Positions 7,151-14,931 are shown, counted from the stretch's first letter. The stretch: 14,931 nt of DNA from JBOHSA01 sp050732995 (GCA_050732995.1 JBOHSA010000212.1:1-14931), one strand, 5' to 3'. The notes: generated from the letters alone by a model not told the origin. Translations and numbers: made by a program.

Positions 7151-10100
7151 ATGACCCGCCCACGTGCCTTGTTCGGTGTGCTCCTGGTTCTGTGCGCCCT
7201 GTCGCCGGCGACCGTGCTCGCGGCCCAGGGCGTCACTTCGGCCGCGCTCATCGGCTACGTCACGGACCAGGAGGGGGGCCGGATCGGCTCCGCCTCGGTC
7301 ACGATCACCAACACCTCCACTGGGCAGCGCTACGCCACCCGGACCGATGAGACTGGCCGCTATTTCTTCGAGAACCTGCAGGTCGGCGGCCCGTACGTGC
7401 TCGAGATCCGAGCCTTGGGCTTCGAGCCGGCGCAGACGCCGAACATCCGGCTCAACCTGGGGCAGCGGCTGGTGAACGACGTGGCCATGAAGCGGGCGGC
7501 GGTCGAGGTGTCGGGCATCACGGTCACGGCCGAGCCCAATCCCCTGATCAACGCGGCCCGCACGGGCGCGCAGGCCTTCGTGTCCGAGACCGCGCTCACC
7601 CGCCTGCCCAGCCTGAACCGGAATTTCACCGACTTCATCGCGACCGTGCCGCAGGTGGTGGCGGCGAGCGTTCCCGGGGCCTCGATCGGCGGGCAGAACA
7701 ACCGGTTCAACAACATCCAGATCGACGGCGGGGTGAACAACGACGTCTTCGGGCTCGCCGCGAGCGGGACGCCCGGCGGCCAGGCGGACGCGCATCCCAT
7801 TTCGATCGAGGCGCTCAAGGAGTACCAGGTGCTGATCGCCCCGTTCGACGTGCGCCAGGGGAGCTTCACGGGCGGCTTGATCAACGCGGTGACGAAATCG
7901 GGCACCAACAGCTGGCACGGCTCGCTCTTCGGGTATCTCCAGAACGAGAACTTCGTGGGCAAGGATCTCCAGAATCGGGCCGCCGCCGAGTTCAACCAGT
8001 CGCAGTACGGGTTCACGATCGGGGGCCCGATTCTGCGGGATCGCGTGCACGTTTTCGCCTCGAGCGACCTCCAGAGCCGGGACGCGCCGTTCGTCGGGGA
8101 GCTGGCGAGCACGGCGACCGGGGTGACGCCGACCACGGCCGACCGGGTGCGGCAGATCATCCGGGACAGCTCGCGCTACGGCTTCGATCCCGGCGGCTGG
8201 CAGGCGCCGACCCTGGGGAATCCGGACAAGAACTTCTTCGGCAAGCTGACGGCCCAGCTCGCGACCAACAATCAACTCGAGCTGTCGCACAACTTCGTGG
8301 ACTCCGGCGACGACAATCTGATCCGCAACGCGCGCGCGACCGGGTTCCGGGACGGCTACCAGCTCGCGAACAGCGGCTACCTGTTCAGCACGGTGACGAA
8401 CACGACGCGCGCGAAATGGAACGCGCAGCTCGCGTCCCGGTTCTCGAACGAGTTCCTGGTCGGCTATCAGACGATCCGGGACAAGCGCAACCTGCCGAAT
8501 CGCGTGCCGCTGCTCCTGGTCGGCGGCGACGTGAGCGGCCGCACCGTCGCGGCGGGCGCGGACCGGTTCTCACACGACAACTCGCTCGATCAGGACATCA
8601 TCGAGATTACCGACAATGTGACCTTCTCGGCCGGCGAGCACCTGCTGACGGTCGGCACGCACAACGAGTTCTTCCACTTCCTGAATCACTTCTTCCCGGC
8701 GTCGCTCGGGGTCTGGAGCTTCACCGACACGACCGCCCTGAAGACGGGCACGCCGAACCGCTACGAGATCGCGCTGCCGCTGCGGCCGGGGGGCCCGACG
8801 GCCGACTTCAAGGTGCAGCAGTACGGCTTCTACGTGCAGGACCGCTGGACGGCGGCGCCGCGGCTCACGCTCACCGCAGGGCTGCGCGTGGACGTTCCGC
8901 GCCTGGAAGCGCCGGTCTACAATCTGGGCCTCGACACGACCATGGGGATCAACACGGCCGAGTTTCCGAGCGGCAACGCGCTCTGGTCTCCCCGGCTGGG
9001 CTTCAACTACGACGTCACGGGCGAGGGCACCACGTCGCTGCGCGGCGGGGTGGGGATCTTCAGCGGGCGGCCCCCGTACGTCTGGATCTCGAACGCGTAC
9101 GGCAACACGGGACGCGAGCAGGTGACGCTGATCTGCGACGGCGGCGCCGGCCAGACCGACACGGTGCCGCAGTTCACGAATGACCCCAACGCCCAGCCGA
9201 ACTTCTGCGGCCTCCAGGCCGACCCCGCCGATCAGCGCTCGGCCGCGGCCTCGATCGTGTACTTCGACTCGGACTTCCGGTTCCCGCAGAACTTCAAGGC
9301 CGCCCTCGGCCTGGACCACCAGCTCCCCTGGGGCATCGTCGGCACGTTCGACTTCTTGTTCACGCGGGCCGTCAACCAGTTCTTCATCTCGGACGTGAAC
9401 CTCCAGGGGGTCCAGGGGTTCGCGGCCGGCGAGGGCGGGCGGCCCCTGTATGGGACGCTCGCCGCCGCGAGCGGCAGCGCCACACCGGCACGGTTGACCG
9501 CGAGCTTCCGGGACGTGCTGCGGCACCGCAACGAGAGCCGGGACCGGGCGCTGCAAGTCACGGCGCAGCTGCAGAAGCGGTTCTCAGACAACCTCGAGTT
9601 CAACGTCGGGTACACCTATTCCCACGTGGAGGACGTCTTCTCGCTGACGTCGAGCATCGCGTTCTCGAACTACCGCTTCACGGCGCTCGACGGCACGCTC
9701 GACGACCGCAACCTGCGCCGCTCGGTGTTCGATATCCCGCACAAGATCACCGCCAGCGGCACGGTCGCGCTTCCCTGGGGCGTGCGCGCCTCGCTGATCT
9801 ACATCGGCCAGTCGGGCCACCCCTACACCTACATGATCCAGAACGACGGCAACGCTGATGGGGTGACGTCCAACGACGTCATCTACATCCCGGCGAACCG
9901 GGCCGATGCGTCGGTGGACGGTAACGGCGGCCTTGTCACAGGCTTCGGCACCGCCGCGCAGCAGGACTCGGTCTACGCGCTGCTCGACGCCTTTATCAAC
10001 GGCGAGGACTGCCTGAGGGAGCACCGCGGCCGGCTGCTCACCCGCAACAGCTGCCGCAACCAGTGGCTCAACTTCGTCAACGCGCGGTTCGTGGGGTCGC

Positions 10101-10351
10101 TCCCTACGATCGCGGGCCAGCGCGCCGAGCTGTCGCTCGACGTGTTCAACCTGCTCCATTTCCTGAACAAGGACTGGGGCGTGGTTCACGAGACGTCGGA
10201 TTTCGAGCAGCTCAACATGCTCGAGCGGACCGGCTTCGACGCCGTGAACCAGCGCGGCATCTACGCGATCTCGGGCAACGTCCTCCCGAACCGTGATCGC
10301 GTGACGTCGGCCCGGTGGCGGATGCAGCTGGGGGTGAAGTACCTCTTCTAA
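7151..10351 (+). CDS. Oar-like TonB-dependent outer-membrane receptor with carboxypeptidase-regulatory-like N-terminal domain
   Basis: This is a 1066-residue exported protein. Residues 1-24 form a Sec signal peptide (MTRPRALFGV start, cleavage near TVLA/AQG). Residues about 33-110 form a carboxypeptidase regulatory-like beta-sandwich (GYVTDQEGGRIGSASVTI, TDETGRYFFENL). Residues about 130-260 form a TonB plug domain (NNIQIDGGVNNDVFG, SIEALKEYQVL, GGLINAVTKSGTN). The rest is a long beta-barrel ending in WRMQLGVKYLF, with the terminal Phe recognised by the BAM machinery. Domain order and length match the Oar group, whose prototype is from Myxococcus. Such proteins take up or display macromolecules at the outer membrane with TonB energy. 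In Oar-type proteins the substrate is mostly unknown. It follows the amino acid permease, so an uptake partnership is possible but unproven. Codon use is like its neighbours, and no frame break or long homopolymer is seen. It is convergent with lptG and ends next to a compound terminator. Confidence 0.88.
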   Translation: MTRPRALFGVLLVLCALSPATVLAAQGVTSAALIGYVTDQEGGRIGSASVTITNTSTGQRYATRTDETGRYFFENLQVGGPYVLEIRALGFEPAQTPNIRLNLGQRLVNDVAMKRAAVEVSGITVTAEPNPLINAARTGAQAFVSETALTRLPSLNRNFTDFIATVPQVVAASVPGASIGGQNNRFNNIQIDGGVNNDVFGLAASGTPGGQADAHPISIEALKEYQVLIAPFDVRQGSFTGGLINAVTKSGTNSWHGSLFGYLQNENFVGKDLQNRAAAEFNQSQYGFTIGGPILRDRVHVFASSDLQSRDAPFVGELASTATGVTPTTADRVRQIIRDSSRYGFDPGGWQAPTLGNPDKNFFGKLTAQLATNNQLELSHNFVDSGDDNLIRNARATGFRDGYQLANSGYLFSTVTNTTRAKWNAQLASRFSNEFLVGYQTIRDKRNLPNRVPLLLVGGDVSGRTVAAGADRFSHDNSLDQDIIEITDNVTFSAGEHLLTVGTHNEFFHFLNHFFPASLGVWSFTDTTALKTGTPNRYEIALPLRPGGPTADFKVQQYGFYVQDRWTAAPRLTLTAGLRVDVPRLEAPVYNLGLDTTMGINTAEFPSGNALWSPRLGFNYDVTGEGTTSLRGGVGIFSGRPPYVWISNAYGNTGREQVTLICDGGAGQTDTVPQFTNDPNAQPNFCGLQADPADQRSAAASIVYFDSDFRFPQNFKAALGLDHQLPWGIVGTFDFLFTRAVNQFFISDVNLQGVQGFAAGEGGRPLYGTLAAASGSATPARLTASFRDVLRHRNESRDRALQVTAQLQKRFSDNLEFNVGYTYSHVEDVFSLTSSIAFSNYRFTALDGTLDDRNLRRSVFDIPHKITASGTVALPWGVRASLIYIGQSGHPYTYMIQNDGNADGVTSNDVIYIPANRADASVDGNGGLVTGFGTAAQQDSVYALLDAFINGEDCLREHRGRLLTRNSCRNQWLNFVNARFVGSLPTIAGQRAELSLDVFNLLHFLNKDWGVVHETSDFEQLNMLERTGFDAVNQRGIYAISGNVLPNRDRVTSARWRMQLGVKYLF

Positions 10352-10355
10352 AGAC

Positions 10356-10418
10356 GACGGGGGAGGACGGGGGAAGGCGGGGGAGGACGGGGAGAGACCT
10401 CCCCCGTCTTTCCCCGTC
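10356..10418. terminator. Compound bidirectional terminator built of 10-bp repeats
   Basis: Four tandem 10-bp units of the type GACGGGGGAG (10356-10395, two or three substitutions) are followed by two inverted units (CTCCCCCGTC at 10399-10408, TTTCCCCGTC at 10409-10418). They can pair in several registers, for example 11 bp between 10356-10366 and 10398-10408, or 8 bp between 10386-10393 and 10411-10418. The site lies between the stop codons of the TonB-dependent receptor (10351) and lptG (10425), which are convergent, so it probably stops both transcripts. U-rich tails are short on both sides. Confidence 0.65.
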
Positions 10419-10424
10419 GCCGTT

Positions 10425-11513
10425 CTAGGTTCTCGTCTTTCTGAGGAGCCAGAGCGCCGCGCCTCCGAACACCAGATTCGGGAGCCACGCGGCCAAGGTC
10501 GGCGGCAGGACGCCGCCCGCGCCCACTGCCTTGGAGAGCTGCACCATCAGGAGGAACACGAAGGCGGTGGCGAGGCTCAACCCGACGCCGAACGCGAACC
10601 CGCTGCGCGGCGAGGTGATGGCCAGTGGCGCCCCGAACAGCGCGATGACGACGCACGTGAACGGCACCGCGATCTTGAGCGCCCGCTCGACGGCGAGCTT
10701 CTTCGCGTCCGTCCCGCTGCGTGACAGGGCGTCGACGTACCGGCCCAACTCGGAGTAGCGCATCTCCTCGGGCGCCTTGGGCTCGGCCAAAAGATCCGCC
10801 GGCCGCTCCTTGAGCACCCGGGTCCGGAGCGAGTCGAAGCCGAACGCCAGCTCACGCGCCGGCCCCAGCAGGTAGCGCAGCGCCCCTTCGGCGAGCGTCC
10901 AGCGCCCGGCCGTGTCGTCGTAGGTCGCCTGCGGCGCTGCCACGACGATCGTGGGATAGTCCTCCCCCGTCCCCACGCGCTCCAGGATCAGGTCCCGCAT
11001 CATGCGCTCGCCGGGGACGAGCGCACCGATCGCGTACACCCACCCCTGATCGCCGCGGTACACGAAATTGTTGGGAGGCGCGGTGGACCGGATCTCCCGC
11101 TCGCCCAGGAGCTCAGCCTTCCTCGTGCTCGCCACCGGGGCCGCTTCGCCGAGCACCAGCCCCGCGCCGAACGCCGCCGCGGCGGCGAGGAACAGCGGCC
11201 GCACCACCCGGTGGAACGACAGCCCGGAGGCCTTGGCCGCCGTCAGCTCGGCGTGCCGGCTCAAGGCGCCGACGGTGAACACGGTCGCGAACAGGACCGC
11301 CGCCGGCAGCACCAGGAACATCGTTTCCGGCAGTCCATAGACGTAGGACAGCGCGACCGCGCCTTTCGACAGCCCTCGGCTCAGGTAGCGATCCAGCCGG
11401 TCGGTGAGATCGAACAGGATGACGATCACCGGGAACGACAGCTCGACCAGGATGAAGATCTTGACCCACTCGCGCAGGAGGTACCGATCGAGGATGCTCC
11501 CCGCGAGCTTCAC
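10425..11513 (-). CDS. lptG: LPS export permease, LptG-type (YjgP/YjgQ family)
   Basis: This is a 362-residue inner-membrane subunit of the LptB2FG transporter, which extracts lipopolysaccharide from the inner membrane and passes it to the periplasmic bridge. It has the family plan: TM helices in the first about 115 residues, including the conserved SRHAELTAAKASGLSFHR stretch (about 85-102), a periplasmic beta-jellyroll domain (about 130-270), then three more TM helices from about 285 to the end (AWLPNLVFGGAALWLL). The length is normal for LptG. The start is GTG at 11513, overlapping the lptF stop as GTGA, with GGAG five bases upstream (11519-11522). The longer open frame further upstream is only the antisense-frame shadow of lptF. 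F and G paralogues are hard to separate by eye, and the name follows second position in the pair and the shorter periplasmic part. Confidence 0.85.
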   Translation of the reverse strand: MKLAGSILDRYLLREWVKIFILVELSFPVIVILFDLTDRLDRYLSRGLSKGAVALSYVYGLPETMFLVLPAAVLFATVFTVGALSRHAELTAAKASGLSFHRVVRPLFLAAAAAFGAGLVLGEAAPVASTRKAELLGEREIRSTAPPNNFVYRGDQGWVYAIGALVPGERMMRDLILERVGTGEDYPTIVVAAPQATYDDTAGRWTLAEGALRYLLGPARELAFGFDSLRTRVLKERPADLLAEPKAPEEMRYSELGRYVDALSRSGTDAKKLAVERALKIAVPFTCVVIALFGAPLAITSPRSGFAFGVGLSLATAFVFLLMVQLSKAVGAGGVLPPTLAAWLPNLVFGGAALWLLRKTRT

Positions 11514-13042
11514 CGCGTCTCCGCCGCCGGAACAGGGACGGGGGGCGGGGGAGGCCGCCGGTGCCGCCAGGCGAGCAGCGCGGCTTTGAGGTCCGCCCAA
11601 TCGCCGCCGTGCGCGGTCGTGCCCTCCCGCCGGATCACCCACAGACCGAAGAGGCCCAGCCCGCTGAACAGCAGGTTGGGAAGCCACATCGCCAGGAAGG
11701 GCGTCAGGATCAACCGGTCCCCCAGCTCCTCGCCGCCGATCAGCCCGACGTAGTAGACGGTGAACACGGCCATGCTCATCCCGATCACCAGGCCCGTCCC
11801 ACCCCGCGGGAAGCGCAGCGCCACGGGGACCCCCACCAGCGCGAACACGAGACACGCAGCCGCGATCGCGTATTTCTTCTGGATCTCGACCGCGTACTGC
11901 GCCGCGCGCTGGCGCGCGATCCGCTGGCGCTGCTCTTCGCCGACCCCGGCGCCTGGTGTGAGCAGCGGCGCGCCGACCGAAGGCGGGAGGCGCGGCGCCA
12001 GACGGACGGGAGTCCCGGGCGTCTGGGCGTGCGCCGCGAGCGGCGTGAGCCAGCCGGCGGCCAGGCGCTGGAACCGACAGTACGGGGAGCGAGGAGCCGG
12101 GGCGGCGGACTCACCGGCCGCGCTCGCGGGGGCGACTCGTCCGAGCCCCGCGAGACGCCGCAGGTCCCCCAGCACCAGCTCGCGCGCCTCGTCTCGGGCC
12201 TGCTCGGCCTCGCGATCGGCCTGCCGGATCACGTCCTCCATCTGGCAGATCGTCATCTCCCGGTCACCGCGATACGTGTCCTGCTCGGTCCGCTCGAGCG
12301 TGTTGCCGATCCCCGCGACCTTGATCCGGTTCACGCGATAGAAGGTGCGGTTGAACTGCGCGGGGTCGGCGCGCTTCACCTCCCGGATATCGCCGTCGAA
12401 CAGCGTGAGGTACAGATCCTGCCCGCTGGGGGTATAAGCCATCCGGCCGCTGTCGGCGGTGATGATGCGCCGCCGCTCGGCGTCCTCCAGGTCGTAGATC
12501 GTCACGTCCTTGAGCCGGTTGGACGCTGGATCGATCCGCGCCGCGCGCAGGAAGAACTGGCCCTTCACCACCGGGTTGATGACCTGCTCCTTGAGCGAGA
12601 GGGAGGGTCGCTTGCGCTGGATGTCGACGAGCAGGGCCCGCAGCCGGTGATTGGAGCGGGGCAGCACCTGGTCGTTCCACAGGAACGCCAGGAGGGAGAC
12701 GAGCGCCGCGCCGCCGAGCACCGGCGCGAGCAGCCGCCCGACGCTGATGCCCCCAGCCTTCATCGCGGTGATCTCGTTGTCGGCCCCGAGCTGACTGAAC
12801 GCGTACAGCACCGCCACGAGCACGGCCATCGGCAGCGTCATCGCGATGATGAACGGCAACGACAGCACGAAGACCTCCACGACGACCATCCAGGGGAGGC
12901 CCTTGCCCACGAGGTTGCCGAACTGTTTGGCGACCTGATTGATCAGCATGAAGCAGGTGAGGGCCGCGAGCGCGAACGCCAGCGGCGCGAAATGCTGCCG
13001 CAGGATGTAGCGGCTGAGGATGCGCACGGTCGGTCGTGCCAT
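11510..13042 (-). CDS. lptF: LPS export permease, LptF-type, with long insertion before the C-terminal helices
   Basis: This is the inner-membrane partner of LptG in lipopolysaccharide export. The N-terminal TM region has the family signature RYILRQHFAPLAF, and GADNEITAMKAGGISVGRLL at about 86-105. A periplasmic jellyroll follows (about 145-260), and the C-terminal TM helices start at EIQKKYAIAAACLVFALVGVP (about 386). At 510 residues it is much longer than the roughly 365 of the enterobacterial protein. The extra part lies at about 275-385 and consists of a charged Ala/Glu/Arg helix-like stretch and then a Pro/Ala-rich segment. A proline-rich cytoplasmic tail ends it (PPPPPVPVPAAETR). ATG at 13042 is the longest start. 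GTG at 13027 (VRILSRYIL) would also begin at the conserved region and would fit a TATAAT that overlaps the ATG. It is the first gene of the operon and overlaps lptG by GTGA. Confidence 0.87.
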   Translation of the reverse strand: MARPTVRILSRYILRQHFAPLAFALAALTCFMLINQVAKQFGNLVGKGLPWMVVVEVFVLSLPFIIAMTLPMAVLVAVLYAFSQLGADNEITAMKAGGISVGRLLAPVLGGAALVSLLAFLWNDQVLPRSNHRLRALLVDIQRKRPSLSLKEQVINPVVKGQFFLRAARIDPASNRLKDVTIYDLEDAERRRIITADSGRMAYTPSGQDLYLTLFDGDIREVKRADPAQFNRTFYRVNRIKVAGIGNTLERTEQDTYRGDREMTICQMEDVIRQADREAEQARDEARELVLGDLRRLAGLGRVAPASAAGESAAPAPRSPYCRFQRLAAGWLTPLAAHAQTPGTPVRLAPRLPPSVGAPLLTPGAGVGEEQRQRIARQRAAQYAVEIQKKYAIAAACLVFALVGVPVALRFPRGGTGLVIGMSMAVFTVYYVGLIGGEELGDRLILTPFLAMWLPNLLFSGLGLFGLWVIRREGTTAHGGDWADLKAALLAWRHRRPPPPPVPVPAAETR

Positions 13043-13048
13043 TATATT
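13041..13048. promoter_or_regulatory. Back-to-back -10 elements in the 30-bp lptF/sprA divergent gap
   Basis: The AT-rich core ATTATATT reads TATATT on the plus strand (13043-13048), 24 bases before the SprA-family ATG. It reads TATAAT on the minus strand, touching the lptF ATG. A TTGTTG lies 17 bases upstream of the minus-strand TATAAT. Only 30 bases separate the two start codons, so the promoters must overlap or extend into the genes. Confidence 0.4.
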
Positions 13049-13072
13049 CGGAACCCCAAGTCACAACAAGGG

Positions 13073-14931
13073 ATGCGGCTGCCTCCCCCCCCCCCTGTGT
13101 TCCCCGCCACCCTGCTCGGCCTGCTCGCTTGCTCGCTGCTGTTACCCCAGGCCCACGCGCAGGATGCGGGGCCGGCGTTCGTTGCGACGTTCGGCACCCC
13201 GCCGCTCCAGGCCCCGCGTCACCCGGCACTCGCTCCCGGGGGGCGGCTGGCCCCGCGCACGGTTCCGGCGCGAGCGCCGGCACCGCTCCCGCCGCTCCTG
13301 CCCCCCCCCCTCCTCCCGGCCCGCGGCGAGCCGGCCCGCCGCGCTCCAGGTCGGGCCCTACGCGGACATCGGTATGGCGCTGAACGTCCGGTTCGAGCTC
13401 AAAGCGGATCAGTTCCGCAACCTACGCTGCACCGCCGACGAACGGCAGCGCGCCCTGTCCAGCTGCGCTTCCGGGTTCCCCATCATCACGCCCAACCCCC
13501 AGTACAACGTGCGTACGGCCGGGGTCATCGGGGAGCGGCTCCATGTGAACGTGGATTTCGACAGCGAGCGCGAGTTCGACGCCAACAACAACCTGCAAGT
13601 CTGGTACGCGGGACTCGAGGGCGAGGCGCTGCGGCGGGTCGAAGCGGGTAACGTCACATTTCCGACGCCGCCGTCGCGCTTCATCAGCGCCGGCATTCCC
13701 GCGAACAACTTCGGGCTGCAAGCCATCGCCCAGCTGGGCGCGTTGGAAGTGCGCGGCATCTACGCCCAGCAGAAGGGCAACGTCGTCGCGGATCGCGTGT
13801 TCACGATCGGCGAGACCACCCGCCAGCCGCTCGACCGCGAAGCGCGGGACCTCGATTTCGAAGCGGGGCGGTTCTTCTTCGCGGTCGATCCCGCGGCCCT
13901 CCCCGGCTACCCGGCGGTGGACATCCTCGGGATCGATCCTGCGCTGCTGGCTGATTCGTCGCGCGTCGGGACCCTCCGCGTCTACCGCGTTCGCGCCGTG
14001 TCGCCCGCGAGTCCGATCAACCAGAACATCGGCGGCGTGCGGGCGGTGGCGTGTGGCGCGGGCTCCATTTCCGTAGACTGCGCCGCCCAACGGGCGGGCC
14101 CCTTCCAATGGGAGATTCTGGAGGAAGGCCGCGACTATTACGTCGATCCGAGCGGTGTGTGGTTCGCCCTCGCCACGCGGCTCGATCAGAGCGACTACCT
14201 GGCGGTGTCCTACGTGCTCGCCTCGGGGCTCGATTCGGTCGGCACGGTGCCCGTGGCCGCGGTCCCGGACACCGCCGCCGTGGACACCCTGCGCTTGGTC
14301 TACGATCCCAAGCCCGGCGTCACCGCGGCGTCCCCCTCGTTTCGCTTCGAGATCCGGAGCGCCTATCGCGTCGGCGGCGCGGAGCTCGCGCGCGAGACCG
14401 TGACGCTCGCCCTGACCGTGAACCGGCGCGAGCGCACGGTCGCCACCGGGGAGACCTACCTGGCCCGGCTCGGGCTCGCGCTGGCCGGGGACCAGACCCG
14501 GTTCGACGCGTACAACCGTCTGTTCCCGCGCGAGCGCGACCCGGAACAGGGCGCGCCGCTGCGGGACCAGTTCGTCGTGTTCCCCCACCTCACGCCATTC
14601 GGCGACGCCGCGCGGCTCGAGCCCGGCGAGCGCAACGACTCCTTGTACCGCACGCCGCGGCCCCAGCTCGCCACGCAGGCTCCGCCCGCCGTGTTCACGC
14701 TCGCCCTACACGCCAGCGTCTCCGCCTCGGCGGACCGGAGCATCCTCTCGCTCGACGGCTTCCAGGTGCGCGAAGGGAGCGAGCGGCTGTACGTCGGCAC
14801 GCGCCTGCTCGTGCGCGACGTGGACTACACGATCGACTACGCGGTGGGGCAGGTGCAGTTCCGGCACCCCGACTCCCTGTTCGGCGGGGGAGGGGGAGGG
14901 GGGGGGGGGGGGGTCGCGCAGGTGCGGGCGC
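13073..14931 (+). CDS. sprA: SprA-family outer-membrane protein (type IX secretion translocon), N-terminal part, frameshifted and cut by the window end
   Basis: ATG at 13073 opens a signal peptide (MRLPPPPPVFPATLLGLLAC, then a hydrophobic core and AHA/QD cleavage) and a Pro/Ala-rich segment. From about 13311 the family-like sequence runs in the next frame without a stop to the window end, so a frame break lies near the 10-C run at 13301-13310. The long frame carries SprA hallmarks: DSEREFDANNNLQVWY and RRVEAGNVTFPTPPSRF with ISAGIPANNFGLQ (13560-13725), AQQKGNVVADRVFTIGETT, DLDFEAGRFFF, and a repeat-type motif RDVDYTIDYAVGQVQF near 14815. SprA (also called Sov) is a giant outer-membrane barrel of over 2000 residues that forms the type IX secretion channel. 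About 620 residues are present. AAGGG touches the ATG directly, a poor Shine-Dalgarno spacing. The gene is divergent from lptF. Family membership is fairly sure. Activity of a complete type IX system is not shown here. Confidence 0.8.
13085..13095. repeat. 11-C homopolymer in codons 5-8 of the SprA-family gene
   Basis: The run encodes prolines between the ATG and the hydrophobic core of the signal peptide. At this length the start and signal core are in one frame. Slippage by one base would remove the signal peptide. Confidence 0.9.
13301..13310. repeat. 10-C homopolymer at the likely frame break of the SprA-family gene
   Basis: Before the run the signal-peptide frame reads LPPLLPPPLLP. The SprA-like frame downstream is shifted by one base. 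Nine C (or twelve) would join start and body. Neither frame has an obvious family motif between 13311 and 13345, so the exact break could be a few bases away. Confidence 0.75.
14886..14913. repeat. Glycine-encoding G-rich tract ending in a 16-G run
   Basis: Two groups of five G separated by A precede a run of sixteen G (14898-14913). In the SprA frame this reads as about nine consecutive glycines followed by VAQVRA, right after the RHPDSLF end of a conserved repeat motif. The frame appears kept, but sequence past it is too short to confirm. Confidence 0.85.

Noticed and set aside
10356..10418. CRISPR-like array
   Set aside because: Units are 10 bp, contiguous without spacers, and partly inverted. 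This is a terminator-type repeat, and no cas genes are present.
11561..13651. 696-residue plus-strand open frame opposite lptF
   Set aside because: It is a high-GC antisense shadow: Arg/Gln/Asp-rich without domains, and lptF on the other strand is clearly real. Only its last part (from 13073) holds the true SprA signal peptide.

Overview
The window is a high-GC (by eye about two-thirds G+C) stretch of a diderm bacterium, most likely a Gemmatimonadota member or close relative. Evidence for this is the combination of a RagB/SusD-like C-terminus, an Oar-like TonB-dependent receptor, a SprA-family protein (type IX secretion translocon) and LptF/LptG. This assignment comes from family recognition, not from a marker gene. 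Almost every gene encodes an envelope, exported or membrane protein.

Layout. Bases 1-305 (+) are the 3' end of a probable RagB/SusD outer-membrane lipoprotein. A strong bidirectional hairpin at 349-377 separates it from a convergent two-gene minus-strand operon. The first gene of that operon is a lipoprotein vanadium-dependent haloperoxidase/PAP2-type enzyme (4139-5596). The second is a very large FG-GAP/VCBS plus ASPIC-UnbV lipoprotein (430-4142), coupled by an ATGA overlap and broken by a one-base frameshift in a 10-G run. A 110-bp divergent intergenic region (5597-5706) leads to plus-strand genes: an APC-family amino acid permease (5707-7092) and a 1066-aa Oar-like TonB-dependent receptor (7151-10351). 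A terminator made of 10-bp direct repeats with inverted copies (10356-10418) separates the receptor from a convergent lptF-lptG operon (minus strand, 10425-13042, GTGA overlap). Only 30 bp further on, a divergent SprA-family gene starts (13073) and runs off the window. It is also frame-broken, at a 10-C run.

Function. LptF/LptG power lipopolysaccharide export, SprA is the outer-membrane pore of type IX secretion, and SusD-like and Oar-like proteins take up substrates across the outer membrane. The haloperoxidase and the calcium-loop repeat lipoprotein look like a coupled exported pair of unknown substrate.

The most unusual signal is a set of five G/C homopolymers of 10-16 bases. All lie inside the three genes for exported or surface proteins (haloperoxidase, VCBS lipoprotein, SprA), and two of them coincide exactly with frame breaks. 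They are either sequencing or assembly indels, or phase-variable contingency tracts. The sequence alone cannot decide. There are no RNA genes, CRISPR arrays or insertion sequences, and no gene-free stretch over 300 bases.
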